From: Microbacterium sp. APC 3901
GTDB taxonomy: Bacteria; Actinomycetota; Actinomycetes; Actinomycetales; Microbacteriaceae
DNA: 64,000 nt
NCBI RefSeq assembly: GCF_030407765.1
Contig: NZ_JASDCU010000005.1
Coordinates: forward strand, 62,001 to 126,000
Reading direction: 5' to 3'
In this document: positions 28,609 to 37,390 of the stretch, piece after piece
How positions within the stretch are numbered: the stretch's first letter is position 1
How the letters are laid out: every line of letters starts with the position of its first letter
The notes under the pieces: model-generated
Told to the model about the DNA's origin: nothing
The model's database searches: none
The model's input: the letters and a program-made list of their open reading frames with translations, nothing else
Position numbers and translations under genes: made by a program

Positions 28609-29847
28609 ATGGATGCTCCAGGCAACATCTCCTGGGCGATCACCGCGACCGCCCTCGTACTGCTCATGACGCCCGGCGTCGCCTTCTTCTACGGCGGTCT
28701 CGTCAAGGCCAAGAGCGTCGTCAGCATGATGATGATGAGCTTCGGCTCGATCGGCCTCGTCGCCGTTCTGTGGATCCTCTTCGGATTCTCGATGAGCGCC
28801 GTCGACAGCCCCACCGCCTTCGCAGGCAACCCCTTCGCCGACATCGGCCTCTCCAGCCTCGCGGCCGGTGAGGGCTCGAACGTCGCACTTCTCGGAGTCG
28901 CCTACGGTGCGACCTTCGCGATCATCACCGTCGCGCTCATCTCGGGCGCCATCGCCGACCGCGCGAAGTTCGGCAGCTGGCTGATCTTCGCCGGCGTCTT
29001 CGCCACGGTCGGGTACTTCCCGGTCGCCGCATGGGTCTGGGGCGGCGGTTGGATCATGAACCTCGGCACCACCCTCTTCGGCGAGGACAGCGGCATCGGC
29101 GTGATCGACTACGCCGGCGGTACCGCTGTGCACATCAACGCGGGTGCAGCAGCACTCGCCCTCGCGATCGTCCTCGGCAAGCGCATCGGCTTCCAGAAGG
29201 GCATCCTCAAGCCGCACAACGTCCCTCTGACGCTCCTCGGTGCCGCACTGCTGTGGTTCGGCTGGTTCGGCTTCAACGCCGGAGCCGAGTGGCTCGCAGA
29301 GGACATGGGAGGGGTCGGACTCATCGGTCTGAACACCCTCGGCGCGACGGCGGCCGCGATCCTCGGTTGGATCCTCATCGAGAAGATCAAGGACGGAAAG
29401 CCCACCTCGGTGGGTGCCGCATCCGGTGCCGTCGCCGGTCTCGTCGCCATCACCCCGGCCTGCGCCAACCTCACGCCCGGATGGTCGCTGCTGCTCGGTG
29501 CTGTCGCCGGTATCGTCTGCGCACTCGCGGTGGAGATGAAGTTCCGTCTCGGTTTCGATGACTCGCTCGACGTCGTCGGCATCCACCTCGTCGGTGGACT
29601 GATCGGAACGCTCTACCTCGGCTTCTTCGCGACCGGAACCGGTCTCTTCGTCGGTGGCGATGCGCGTCAGCTCGCCGTCCAGGCGATCGCAGCCCTCGGT
29701 GTGCTGATCTACTCCTTCGTCGTCGCGTTCATCATCGGCTTCGCGATCGAGAAGACGATCGGCTTCCGCGTGACCAGCGAAGACGAGATCGCCGGTGTCG
29801 ACCAGGTCGTGCACGGCGAGGAGGGCTACGCGCTGGCCGACGCCTGA
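28609..29847 (+). CDS. amtB: Ammonium channel/transporter AmtB
   Basis: 412-residue Amt/Mep/Rh protein with 11 predicted membrane helices, conducting ammonium into the cell when nitrogen is scarce. The twin pore histidines are His175 (GGTAVHINAG) and His326 (VVGIHLVGG); FGWFGFNAGAE and ITPACANLTPG are further family motifs. The ATG at 28609 has GAGG eight bases upstream. No glnK or glnD follows, unlike many actinobacterial amtB operons; a PemK/MazF-like gene begins 21 bp later. Confidence 0.95.
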   Translation: MDAPGNISWAITATALVLLMTPGVAFFYGGLVKAKSVVSMMMMSFGSIGLVAVLWILFGFSMSAVDSPTAFAGNPFADIGLSSLAAGEGSNVALLGVAYGATFAIITVALISGAIADRAKFGSWLIFAGVFATVGYFPVAAWVWGGGWIMNLGTTLFGEDSGIGVIDYAGGTAVHINAGAAALALAIVLGKRIGFQKGILKPHNVPLTLLGAALLWFGWFGFNAGAEWLAEDMGGVGLIGLNTLGATAAAILGWILIEKIKDGKPTSVGAASGAVAGLVAITPACANLTPGWSLLLGAVAGIVCALAVEMKFRLGFDDSLDVVGIHLVGGLIGTLYLGFFATGTGLFVGGDARQLAVQAIAALGVLIYSFVVAFIIGFAIEKTIGFRVTSEDEIAGVDQVVHGEEGYALADA

Positions 29848-29855
29848 CCTGCCGT

Positions 29856-29861
29856 TAGGGT
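29856..29861 (+). promoter_or_regulatory. TAGGGT -10 hexamer of the leaderless PemK/MazF-like gene
   Basis: TAGGGT ends 6 nt before the GTG at 29868; no Shine-Dalgarno. It gives the gene a promoter of its own, separate from amtB. Confidence 0.45.
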
Positions 29862-29867
29862 GACCGT

Positions 29868-30446
29868 GTGAGCAACTCGAACGGCATCCTGGCAAGACTC
29901 GCGGAGATCCTCTTCACAGCACTGGGATCTGACCGGGCGTCTCAGACGAGCAATCGTCCGAGACGCCCGGTCTCGCGTGTACGCAGCTCCGAAGAAGTGC
30001 GCTCCGCGGCATCCGATGCGAGAGGATCGCGGCCGGGCACGGAGACCGTGCGCATCGACCCCGATCGGGTCGAGCGGCTTCGCGTCGGCTACGCGCCTGA
30101 TCGGGATGGAGCGCCGGACGCCGGCGAGATCATCTGGACCTGGGTTCCGTATGAGGAGAACGACGGACGAGGCAAGGACCGTCCGGTGCTCGTGATCGGT
30201 CGTGAGTCCACGGATCGCGTGTACGCGGTGCGCATGACGAGCAAGGCGCACGACGGCGACCACGACTACCTGTCGATCGGTTCCGGCGACTGGGACTCTC
30301 AAGGGCGCGAGTCATGGGTCGACATCGAGCAGCTCTACAGCGTGCACGAGAGCGGGCTGCGCCGTGAGGCGGCTGTGCTCGACCGGTCACGCTATGGTCG
30401 CGTCGCGTCGGCGCTGGCCAGCCGGTACGGCTGGGCGAGCGCCTGA
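29868..30446 (+). CDS. PemK/MazF-like protein without a neighbouring antitoxin
   Basis: 192-residue protein. The first ~80 residues are Arg/Ser-rich and probably disordered. The C-terminal domain (about 85-190) is PemK/MazF-like: GEIIWTWVPYEE opens the barrel, GKDRPVLVIGRES is the conserved core and the Ser/Thr of MTSKAHDGDH the usual active-site region. True MazF members cut mRNA, but this long actinobacterial form is widespread and no antitoxin lies on either side, so toxicity is doubtful. GTG start after TAGGGT and 6 nt. Confidence 0.75.
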   Translation: MSNSNGILARLAEILFTALGSDRASQTSNRPRRPVSRVRSSEEVRSAASDARGSRPGTETVRIDPDRVERLRVGYAPDRDGAPDAGEIIWTWVPYEENDGRGKDRPVLVIGRESTDRVYAVRMTSKAHDGDHDYLSIGSGDWDSQGRESWVDIEQLYSVHESGLRREAAVLDRSRYGRVASALASRYGWASA

Positions 30447-30529
30447 TCGACTGACTCCTGCAATCCGTTCGACGAAGCGCTGCGAACCATCTGTGAGTCG
30501 CAGCCCGCGACGACATCACAGGAGGCATC

Positions 30530-30910
30530 ATGCGTTTCATCCCCACCAAGGTCCATGGCATCCTCGACTACGTCGTCGGCGTGGCGCTGATCGCTGCTCC
30601 GTGGCTGTTCGGTTTCTCGACCGTGGGCGGACCCGCCGTCATCATCCCGATCGTGCTCGGCATCGGGCTCATCGTCTACAGCCTGTTCACGAAGTACGAA
30701 TGGGGCCCCTTCGGCGTCATCCCGATGCCGGTGCACCTCGTCTTCGACATCGTCGCAAGCCTGTTCCTGGCGCTGTCGCCGTGGATCTTCGGCTTCTCGA
30801 CCGAGGCACCCAACGTGTGGGTCCCGCACGTCGTCGTCGGTGTCGCCGTGATCCTCGTCGTGCTGTTCTCGCAGCCCCAGCCCGCGAAGGTCAAGGCCGC
30901 ACGCGTCTGA
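30530..30910 (+). CDS. SPW-repeat membrane protein
   Basis: 126-residue protein with four predicted membrane helices arranged as a duplicated pair. Each half has the SPW motif: APWLFGFST in the first and SPWIFGFST in the second, preceded by VHGILDYVVG and VHLVFDIVAS. Function unknown. AGGAGG stands four bases before the ATG. It ends at a strong shared terminator. Confidence 0.85.
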   Translation: MRFIPTKVHGILDYVVGVALIAAPWLFGFSTVGGPAVIIPIVLGIGLIVYSLFTKYEWGPFGVIPMPVHLVFDIVASLFLALSPWIFGFSTEAPNVWVPHVVVGVAVILVVLFSQPQPAKVKAARV

Positions 30911-30922
30911 CCCCGCTGAACT

Positions 30923-30964
30923 CTGAAGCCCCGCACGGAACGTCGGCCCCGTGCGGGGCTTCAG
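30923..30964. terminator. Bidirectional terminator, 16-bp stem
   Basis: CTGAAGCCCCGCACGG (30923-30938) pairs perfectly with 30949-30964 around a 10-nt loop. It is shared by convergent genes and overlaps the stop of the minus-strand gene at 30961. Confidence 0.9.
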
Positions 30965-31383
30965 TTCTGCAGCGCCGAGCTCACCCAGCGTGCGTACAGC
31001 TGCCATGGCTCGCCCTCAGCGCGCAGCGCCGCGATGTGGGTCGCGAGCCCGGCGTCGAGCGTGAACCATTCACCGCCCTCCCGGATGTCGGCGAACTCGC
31101 GATGCCTCGCCTGCTCGACATCCCGACCGCCGGGCTCGAAGGCCAGGAGCTCTTCGTGACGGATGCTGGAGAGCCGCTGACGAGGACGACGACTGGTGCC
31201 GATCTTCACGCGGCGGTCGTAGCGGATGTAGTAGACGACCTCGATCACGGGGCGCGGCAGATCGGGATCCGGTGAATCCCCGTATCGCCACCCGCACCAT
31301 GCGCACATCAGCGCCGAGGCCACGCGCACTGCATCGGCATGGCCGCAGAGCGAGCAGGGGCTGGGAAGCGGGATGGCCGACAC
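30961..31383 (-). CDS. GIY-YIG-type (T5orf172/MUG113-like) protein with zinc ribbon
   Basis: 140-residue protein. The N-terminus has a CSLCG...CAWCGW pair of Cys motifs (about residues 10-31), probably a zinc knuckle. The second half starts VVYYIRYDRRVKIGTSRRP and continues to RLSSIRHEELLAFEPGGRD and a Glu-rich REGGEWFTL, matching GIY-YIG-like domains of the T5orf172 kind. The catalytic Tyr/Arg/Glu set is plausible, but nuclease activity is unproven. The GTG at 31383 is supported by TAGCGT seven bases upstream; an in-frame GTG at 31392 is less likely. Same strand as the next unknown gene. Confidence 0.7.
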   Translation of the reverse strand: MSAIPLPSPCSLCGHADAVRVASALMCAWCGWRYGDSPDPDLPRPVIEVVYYIRYDRRVKIGTSRRPRQRLSSIRHEELLAFEPGGRDVEQARHREFADIREGGEWFTLDAGLATHIAALRAEGEPWQLYARWVSSALQN

Positions 31384-31390
31384 GCTGGGC

Positions 31391-31396
31391 ACGCTA
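31391..31396 (-). promoter_or_regulatory. TAGCGT -10 candidate for the GIY-YIG-type gene
   Basis: TAGCGT (minus strand 31396-31391) lies 7 nt before the GTG at 31383, consistent with a leaderless start. Confidence 0.4.
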
Positions 31397-31412
31397 CCCG
31401 CGGCCACCGACC

Positions 31413-31865
31413 TCAGACCTCGCCGCGACGCCTCTTGAGGCCGCGAGGCACCCAGTTCCACCAGGTGAAGTGGTGATCGCCCTGTTCGATGTCGAACTGC
31501 TGTCCGCACACGGTGCACTCGCACAGGTATGTCATGGACCAGCCGGGCTCGCTCGTCGAAAGGATCAGGACGTGGCCGCGCGTCTCCTCCTTGCGCGGAT
31601 CGTGCGTGAGCTGGCCGGGGTAGGCGGCGCACCAGCACTTGCCGTCTCGATAGTGTTCGAGTTTGCTCAGGGCGTGCGCGAAGTGGCCGTCGTTCGAATA
31701 GATCGCGCCGCCCAGGTCGAGCTGCGCAGCCGCGAGCCGGAGTCTCGGAAGTGCTTCGAGGAGCGGGTCGAGCGTCTCGGGATCCCGGGAGTGGATGGTC
31801 TCCCACACCGCCGGCATCACGCGGCTGCGGTCACCCGAGAGGAAGTCGTCGAGCAGGGTGGTCAT
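31413..31865 (-). CDS. Hypothetical Cys-rich protein
   Basis: 150-residue soluble protein I do not recognise. The N-terminal half is helical (LLDDFLSGDRSRVMPAVWET, then PRLRLAAAQLDLGGAIY). The C-terminal half has CWC and CECTVCGQQFDIEQGD, which may bind zinc, and ends with aromatic FTWWNWVPRGLKRRR. The ATG at 31865 has TAGCCT exactly six bases upstream, as in other leaderless genes here. It stands 29 bp upstream of the GIY-YIG-type gene and may be read with it. Confidence 0.65.
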   Translation of the reverse strand: MTTLLDDFLSGDRSRVMPAVWETIHSRDPETLDPLLEALPRLRLAAAQLDLGGAIYSNDGHFAHALSKLEHYRDGKCWCAAYPGQLTHDPRKEETRGHVLILSTSEPGWSMTYLCECTVCGQQFDIEQGDHHFTWWNWVPRGLKRRRGEV

Positions 31866-31871
31866 CCGGCC

Positions 31872-31877
31872 AGGCTA
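31872..31877 (-). promoter_or_regulatory. TAGCCT -10 hexamer of the leaderless hypothetical gene
   Basis: TAGCCT (31877-31872 on the minus strand), spacer GGCCGG, then the ATG at 31865. Confidence 0.5.
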
Positions 31878-31899
31878 ACAACTCCGCGTCGCCGCCTTC

Positions 31900-32516
31900 T
31901 CAGCGGGGGACGACGAGGGGAGTACCCGTGTGCGGGTCGGAGATGACGGTGCAGTCCAGCCGGAAGACCTCTGCGACGCGATCCGAGGTCACGATCACCG
32001 ACGGTTCACCGCAAGCCACGATCCTGCCGTCGCGCATCATGATCATGTGATCCGCGAACCGCGCAGCTTGGTTGAGGTCGTGCAGCACAGCGACGATCGT
32101 CCGACCTTCGGCGTGCAGCTCGTGGAACAGCCGAAGCAGCTCGTACTGGTGAGCGATGTCGAGGAATGTCGTCGGCTCGTCGAGGAGCATGGTGGGCGAC
32201 TCCTGTGCGAGCAGCATGGCGACCCACACGCGCTGCCGCTGTCCACCGGACAGCTCATCGACCAGGCGCCCGGCGAGTTCGGTCGTGCCTGTGGCGGCGA
32301 GCGCTGCGGCCACGGCCGACTGATCGCGATGAGACCACTGGCGCGGGCGAAGGCGCGCAGCAGCGTCGACTTGCCGCAGGCGTTCGGCCCGACGATGACC
32401 GTGAAGGCGCCTGCGGGGATGTCGACGCCGAGGTGCTCTGAGACGATGCGGCCGTCGTAGCCGATCGTGAGGTCATCCGCGCGCAGCCGCGCAGTGTCGC
32501 TGTCGATGATGGTCAT
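31900..32516 (-). pseudogene. Siderophore ABC transporter ATPase, broken by internal deletion and frameshift
   Basis: The first part (ATG at 32516, overlapping the permease stop as ATGA) encodes a normal N-terminus with Walker [17 protein letters not shown]. After AFAR the reading continues correctly only in another frame, as [19 protein letters not shown], with ABC signature ELSGGQRQR, Walker [12 protein letters not shown] and switch AVLHDLNQA. Homologues have roughly 55-60 residues between these two points, including the Q-loop. So about 170 bp is missing at about 32341-32352, and the deletion shifts the frame. The combined length is about 205 codons against about 260 usual. As read, this ATPase cannot be functional. 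Confidence 0.8.
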
Positions 32517-33580
32517 CGTCTTCTCGCTTCCTGAATGAGCAGCCAGACCAGATAGACGCCGCCGAGGCACACCGTGACGATGCCGACGGGGATCTGCGTG
32601 GGCGCGAACAGTCGTTGTGCCAGGACGTCGCTGGAGATCAACAGGAGCGCTCCGACGGCCGCGGACCCCGTGAGCGTCACACTCGCCGAGCCGGTCAGAC
32701 GTCGAGCGATCTGCGGTGCGGCCAGCGAGATGAAGGCGATCGGGCCCGCCATCGCCGTGACGGCGGCGGTGAGGCAGACCCCCAGGACGATGAGCGTCAG
32801 TCGAGTGCCGCCGGTGCGGACGCCGAGCGCGGATGCCGTGTCGTCACCGAGTTCGAGCAGGTGCATCCGATCTGCGAGCAGCGCCACGGCGACACCGACG
32901 GGGACGATCACGCACGCGGCGATGGCGACCTGCTCGGCGGTGATGACGTTCAGGGATCCGGCGCCCCACGCGCTCGCGAGCATCGCGATCCTGAGGTCGG
33001 CGTTGAGGATGATCCAGGTGTTGACGGATGCCAGCATCGATGCGACGCCGATGCCGACGATGATGAGCCGGAAGCCCGTGAATCCTCGGCGGAACGCGAG
33101 GAGGTAGACGAGCAGAGCTGTCGTCGCGCCACCCGCCAGGGCCGCAGCGGCCGTCGAGGCGACGCTGACACCCATCGTCGTGATCACGAGCAGCGCGCCG
33201 GTGTAGGCACCGGCGTCGAATCCGATGACATCGGGGCTGCCCAGCGGGTTGCGGGTGAGCGACTGGAAGATCGCGCCTCCGACGCCCAGCGCGATGCCGA
33301 ACACCAGAGCTGCCAGGACGCGGGGGAGCCGCCACTCGACGATCACGAGTTCGGCCCGCGGCTCGCCCATGCCGAGCAGCGTCACCAGCACCTCGCCGGG
33401 TGAGAAGGCGACATCGCCGAGAGTCAGGGCGAAGATGCCGACGGCTGCTGCGGTCAGGAGAGCGGATGCGGTCACGATCGTGGCCCGTACACCTATCCGT
33501 CGGGAGAACACCGGGGTGCGCAGTGTGAAGACGCGTCGGCCGGCGTCGACCGCGACCGGCGATGTCAGGAGAGCCGTCAC
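32513..33580 (-). CDS. FecCD-family siderophore ABC transporter permease (second)
   Basis: 355-residue inner-membrane permease with about ten hydrophobic helices. Family motifs are [40 protein letters not shown] and, near the end, [20 protein letters not shown]. It pairs with the preceding permease to move a ferric siderophore inward. The GTG at 33580 overlaps the stop of that gene (GTGA), and its own stop overlaps the ATPase start. Confidence 0.92.
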   Translation of the reverse strand: MTALLTSPVAVDAGRRVFTLRTPVFSRRIGVRATIVTASALLTAAAVGIFALTLGDVAFSPGEVLVTLLGMGEPRAELVIVEWRLPRVLAALVFGIALGVGGAIFQSLTRNPLGSPDVIGFDAGAYTGALLVITTMGVSVASTAAAALAGGATTALLVYLLAFRRGFTGFRLIIVGIGVASMLASVNTWIILNADLRIAMLASAWGAGSLNVITAEQVAIAACVIVPVGVAVALLADRMHLLELGDDTASALGVRTGGTRLTLIVLGVCLTAAVTAMAGPIAFISLAAPQIARRLTGSASVTLTGSAAVGALLLISSDVLAQRLFAPTQIPVGIVTVCLGGVYLVWLLIQEARRR

Positions 33581-34605
33581 AGACCGCTCACCTTCCGCCG
33601 GCGCACGAGTGCGATGAGCACAGGTGCACCGATCAGCGCAGTCATCACCGAGACCGGAAGCTCTCCGCTCTGGAGCACCGATCGGCCGACCACGTCAGCC
33701 GCGAGCAGCAGCAGCGGGGCTGCGAACAGGGTCCCGAGGAGGATCCACCCCTGGTGGGGGCCGACGAACCAGCGCACGGCATGGGGAACCATCAGACCGA
33801 CGAAGGCGATCGGTCCGGCCGCGGCGGTGGCCGCGCCGCATAACAGCGTCACGGCGACGATTGAGAGCACCCGGGTCAGGACGACACGCGAACCGAGGGC
33901 GGTCGCCAGGTCGTCGCCGAGCGCGAGTGCATTGAGCGAGGGCGCGAGGCAGAAAGCGAGCACGAGGCCGGCCAGGAGGAACGGGATCACGGTGTAGACA
34001 TCCGGCGTGAGAGCGGTCAGTGATCCGGCGTTCCACGTGCGGATCGCATCGAAGGCCTGGGGGTTCAGCAGGCCGATCGCCGCCACGACACCGCCCATCA
34101 CAGCTCCGAGGGCCACGCCGGCGAGGGTCATCCGCAGTGGATCCGGTGCCGTGCGACCCGCGGATCCGATCAGGTAGACGAGGACGGTCGCGACGATGGC
34201 TCCGGCGAACGAGAACCAGATGTACCCGCTGGCCGCGCTGAGTCCGAAGAATGCGACCCCGATCGTGACGCCGAGGCTGGCGCCGGCGTTCACGCCGAGG
34301 ATGCCGGGATCGGCGAGCGGGTTGCGGGTGAAACCCTGGATCAGCGCACCGGCGATGCCGAGCGCGGCGCCCACGGCGAGCCCGATGAGGGTGCGCGGGA
34401 CGCGCATGCCCTGGACGATCGCGCCGGGGTCGCCCTCACCCGTGGTGAGGCCGCTCCAGACCTCGTCGAGGTCGATGCGCTGCGAACCGAAGAAGATGCT
34501 GGCGACGCAGACGATCGCCAGTGCGATGGCGAGGAGGACGACCACCAGGCCCCGGCGCGTGGCCGAGACCTGGACCGTCTGCTCCTCCGTGAGAACGTCG
34601 GTCAT
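33577..34605 (-). CDS. FecCD-family siderophore ABC transporter permease (first)
   Basis: 342-residue polytopic permease. GMRVPRTLIGLAVGAALGIA, LIQGFTRNPLADPGILGVNAG and AGPIAFVGLMVPHAVRWFVG are the characteristic FecCD motifs. ATG at 34605, 10 bp after the stop of the siderophore-interacting protein. Second of the heterodimeric permease pair. Confidence 0.92.
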   Translation of the reverse strand: MTDVLTEEQTVQVSATRRGLVVVLLAIALAIVCVASIFFGSQRIDLDEVWSGLTTGEGDPGAIVQGMRVPRTLIGLAVGAALGIAGALIQGFTRNPLADPGILGVNAGASLGVTIGVAFFGLSAASGYIWFSFAGAIVATVLVYLIGSAGRTAPDPLRMTLAGVALGAVMGGVVAAIGLLNPQAFDAIRTWNAGSLTALTPDVYTVIPFLLAGLVLAFCLAPSLNALALGDDLATALGSRVVLTRVLSIVAVTLLCGAATAAAGPIAFVGLMVPHAVRWFVGPHQGWILLGTLFAAPLLLLAADVVGRSVLQSGELPVSVMTALIGAPVLIALVRRRKVSGL

Positions 34606-34615
34606 GAGGCGGCGG

Positions 34616-35506
34616 TCACAGGCCCAGTTTCTCGAGCTCGGCCTCGTACGCTTCCTCGATGTCCTCTGCGGGTCGAGTGGCGTCGTCCCACATCGCCATC
34701 AGACGCGCGTGGGTGCCCTCATCGAGTGAGTCGTAGCGCTCTCGCCACGCCTCGGCGTTCTCGGTCCAATACCCGATCACCTTGTAGGCAGACGCGGGCA
34801 GCTTCAGCTCGTGGCGCAGATGCTTGCGGACCCCGCGGGTCGCCTTCGTCTCGCCGGCGACCCAGACGTAGCCGGGACCGCTCGGAAGCTCGGACGCCCG
34901 GAGGATCTCCTCGATGCGCGTGGGTGCGTGGCCGTTGCCGCCGTGCACCCAGTGCAGCTCGACGCCCTTGGCCGGACTGATGTCGAGTTCATCCTCGGGG
35001 GACGACACCTCGAGGACGACTCGGGTGCGGATGCCTGCGGGAGCGTTCTCGGCGAGGCGCGCGGCCGCGGGAAGACCGGTGGCGTCGGCGATCAGCAGCT
35101 GCCACTCGATCTCGGACGGCGGATCGTAGAGCCCCTTCGGAGTGTTCACACCCACGACGTCACCCGGTCGGGCGTTCAGCGCCCACGCGGCTGCGACGCC
35201 GCCGTCGTGCACGACGAAGTCGATCGTCAGCTCGGCGGCCTCGGCATCCCATCCCCGCACCGTGTAGGTGCGCATCGGAGCAGGCTCGACGCCTTCGGGG
35301 AAGTCCCAGTAACCGTCTGCCGTCGGGAAGGGGAGATTCGGCTCGTGCTGTCCCTCAGCGGGGAAGAAGACGCGGAAGTACTCGTCTCCGATCCCGGTCG
35401 AGACGAATCCGTCGAGCCCATCGCCGCCGAACACGATGCGGACCATGCCGGGACTCAGACGCCGGATGCGCTCGACGACGATTCGGTGGATCAGATTGAC
35501 GGTCAT
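34616..35506 (-). CDS. Siderophore-interacting flavoprotein (ViuB/SIP family)
   Basis: 296-residue FAD/NAD(P)H reductase that frees iron from an imported ferric siderophore by reducing it. The FAD-binding motif is RTYTVR (residues 79-84), followed by FVVHDGGVAAAWALNARPGD (FAD phosphate binding); the C-terminal SIP domain has LIADATGLPAAARL and YVWVAGETKATRGVRKHLR. The ATG at 35506 overlaps the stop of the lipoprotein gene (ATGA), so iron reduction and uptake are coupled in one message. Confidence 0.92.
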   Translation of the reverse strand: MTVNLIHRIVVERIRRLSPGMVRIVFGGDGLDGFVSTGIGDEYFRVFFPAEGQHEPNLPFPTADGYWDFPEGVEPAPMRTYTVRGWDAEAAELTIDFVVHDGGVAAAWALNARPGDVVGVNTPKGLYDPPSEIEWQLLIADATGLPAAARLAENAPAGIRTRVVLEVSSPEDELDISPAKGVELHWVHGGNGHAPTRIEEILRASELPSGPGYVWVAGETKATRGVRKHLRHELKLPASAYKVIGYWTENAEAWRERYDSLDEGTHARLMAMWDDATRPAEDIEEAYEAELEKLGL

Positions 35507-36468
35507 CCGAGAAGAGCCTTCTCGACCACGGTGAGGAACGCGTCCATGCCGCTGGGGGAGCCGTAGATCATCTCGTAGTTGTAGGGGTGGTAATCGCCGC
35601 CGTCGACGAATGGAAGGTCCTGCCAGAGCTGATTCTGCTGCAGCGCGGCGTCGTCCTCGATCCAGACGGTGCCGTCTTCGTCGGCCCCCGTGAAGACGAT
35701 GTCCACGGCGTCCAGCTGACCGACCTGCTCGGGGCTGAGCCTCGCATAGTCTTCGCTCGCAGGAAGGCCCTCTTCTGTGGCGTTCATGAGCTCGTGCATC
35801 TCGAGGCCTAGGTCGGCGAACACGAGGCAGGGCACGCCGTAGCAGGATGTCGTGACGTGGCCCTCGAAGTAGCCGACGTCGGCGACAACAGGATGGATGT
35901 CGGCAGCGTCGAGACGAGCCTTGATGTCTGCTACTCGTTCTTCGTACTGGTCGACCCAGGCCTGCCACTGCTCTTCGCGTCCGAGATCTTCCGCAGCCTG
36001 AGCCACCACATCCCGCCAGTCACCGCCGTCGAACGCGTTGTAGGTGTAAGTGGGCGCGATCTTCTGCAGCTTGCCGTCGAGGTCCTCCTCGTAGCCGAGA
36101 CCGTTGAGGATGAAGTCCGGCTCTGCCCCGAGCACGGCTTCGAGATTGAACTCGGGGAAGTTGCCGAACGTCGCGAGTCCTTCGAGCTCTTCCTGGGGGA
36201 AGAAGTCGGGGAACGCTGTGAAGTCGTCGCGGATCGGCTGGGTGTCGGCGAGCTCGAATCCGAGGGTGATGAGGATGTCGAGGTCGGTCGTGTAGAAGCC
36301 GAGTGCCGACTGAGGTTCGGCGGGGATCTCGATGCCGGCGCCTGCGGGCGTCGTCACTTCGACGGTCTCGCCGTCTTGTGCGGAGCCGGCTGCGGTCGAG
36401 CCGGCGCAGGAGGTGAGCAGAAGGCCGGTCGCGACGAGCGCGACGAGAGAGAGGGGCGTGGAGCGCAT
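35503..36468 (-). CDS. Ferric-siderophore-binding lipoprotein (ABC substrate-binding protein)
   Basis: 321-residue FecB/FepB-type receptor. Signal peptide MRSTPLSLVALVATGLLLTS ends in a lipobox with the lipidated Cys21. The mature part starts low complexity, then has the class III binding-protein folds (FYTTDLDILITLGFELAD; PDFILNGLGYEEDLDGKLQK). Ligand not readable. First gene of the uptake operon; a DtxR/IdeR-like box lies 45-63 bp upstream. Confidence 0.92.
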   Translation of the reverse strand: MRSTPLSLVALVATGLLLTSCAGSTAAGSAQDGETVEVTTPAGAGIEIPAEPQSALGFYTTDLDILITLGFELADTQPIRDDFTAFPDFFPQEELEGLATFGNFPEFNLEAVLGAEPDFILNGLGYEEDLDGKLQKIAPTYTYNAFDGGDWRDVVAQAAEDLGREEQWQAWVDQYEERVADIKARLDAADIHPVVADVGYFEGHVTTSCYGVPCLVFADLGLEMHELMNATEEGLPASEDYARLSPEQVGQLDAVDIVFTGADEDGTVWIEDDAALQQNQLWQDLPFVDGGDYHPYNYEMIYGSPSGMDAFLTVVEKALLG

Positions 36469-36512
36469 GGATCGTCTTCCAGTGTGGATTCGGGAGGCGC
36501 CAAGAAGTTAGC

Positions 36513-36531
36513 TAAGGCTTGGCTTACCAAG
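36513..36531 (-). promoter_or_regulatory. DtxR/IdeR-like iron box upstream of the siderophore operon
   Basis: On the minus strand the site (CTTGGTAAGCCAAGCCTTA) fits the 19-bp consensus TWAGGTWAGSCTWACCTWA at 16 positions. It predicts repression of the operon when iron is plentiful. Confidence 0.65.
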
Positions 36532-36575
36532 TATGGATCGACCCCGTGTCGTCCAGGTGCCAGCCCGTGTCGTGC

Positions 36576-37364
36576 TCAGGCCGACTTCTTCGTGGCGTCG
36601 CTCCGCACCGTCGCGAACTCGCCGGGGGTGCGTCCGAGTTCGCGTCGAAACGCCTGCACGAACGCACTCGGTGTCGCATAGCCCGCTCGTCGGCTGACGT
36701 GAGCGACGGTGTAGTCGGCGGCGAGCCATTCGATGGCACGCCGCATGCGCGCGCGGGTGCGCCAGGTGGAGAAGCTCATGCCGGTCTCAGACACGAAGAG
36801 GCGCGACAGATTGCGGGCGCTCGCGCCCACGTGGTGACCCCAGTCCTCGAGCGAACGATCGTCGGAAGGATCGGCGAGCAGGGCCCCCGCGACGAGTCGC
36901 GTCCTCGTGTCGCGGGGGAGAGGGAGGTCGATCGTCGACACCTCGACGGGTTCGAGCAGGCTCAGAGCGAGCTCCTCGGCGTGGATGCGCGGGGAAGCCG
37001 AGAGGTGCGGGGATGCCCCGAGTCTGTCGAGCACGGCACGGACCACCTCGGGAATCGCCACGGCCGTCGTGCGGGTGGCGATCGGGGGGATGTCGACATC
37101 GATGAATGTGCAGCGGAACGCGGTACCTGCTGCCGCCACCACCCGGTGCGTGACGCCGGCGGGGATCCAGAGCCCGAGGGATCCGGGAATCGCGAAGTAA
37201 CCGTCGTCCGTCTCGGCAGTCAGCGCTCCCCGTGTGCCCCACAGCAGCTCGTGCTGATCGTCGTGGGAGTGCGCATCCCACTCGACATGATCTGCGAGTT
37301 CGAAGGAGCGGGTGTCGATCCGCCAGACGACGGACTCGTCGAGGTGCTGTCCGATCAGCGACAT
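36576..37364 (-). CDS. AraC-family regulator of the siderophore locus
   Basis: 262-residue regulator. The N-terminal cupin-type sensing domain (VEWDAHSHDDQHELLWGTRG; LWIPAGVTHRVVAAAG) is followed by a double HTH at about 165-255, with GASARNLSRLFVSETGMSFS in the first and VSRRAGYATPSAFVQAFRRE in the second. Its location just upstream of the uptake genes on the same strand, with an iron box of its own, suggests it activates them on binding the siderophore, as other AraC regulators do; this is inferred. Confidence 0.88.
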   Translation of the reverse strand: MSLIGQHLDESVVWRIDTRSFELADHVEWDAHSHDDQHELLWGTRGALTAETDDGYFAIPGSLGLWIPAGVTHRVVAAAGTAFRCTFIDVDIPPIATRTTAVAIPEVVRAVLDRLGASPHLSASPRIHAEELALSLLEPVEVSTIDLPLPRDTRTRLVAGALLADPSDDRSLEDWGHHVGASARNLSRLFVSETGMSFSTWRTRARMRRAIEWLAADYTVAHVSRRAGYATPSAFVQAFRRELGRTPGEFATVRSDATKKSA

Positions 37365-37390
37365 CGTCTCCCCGCCTGTCCTCTCGCGGT

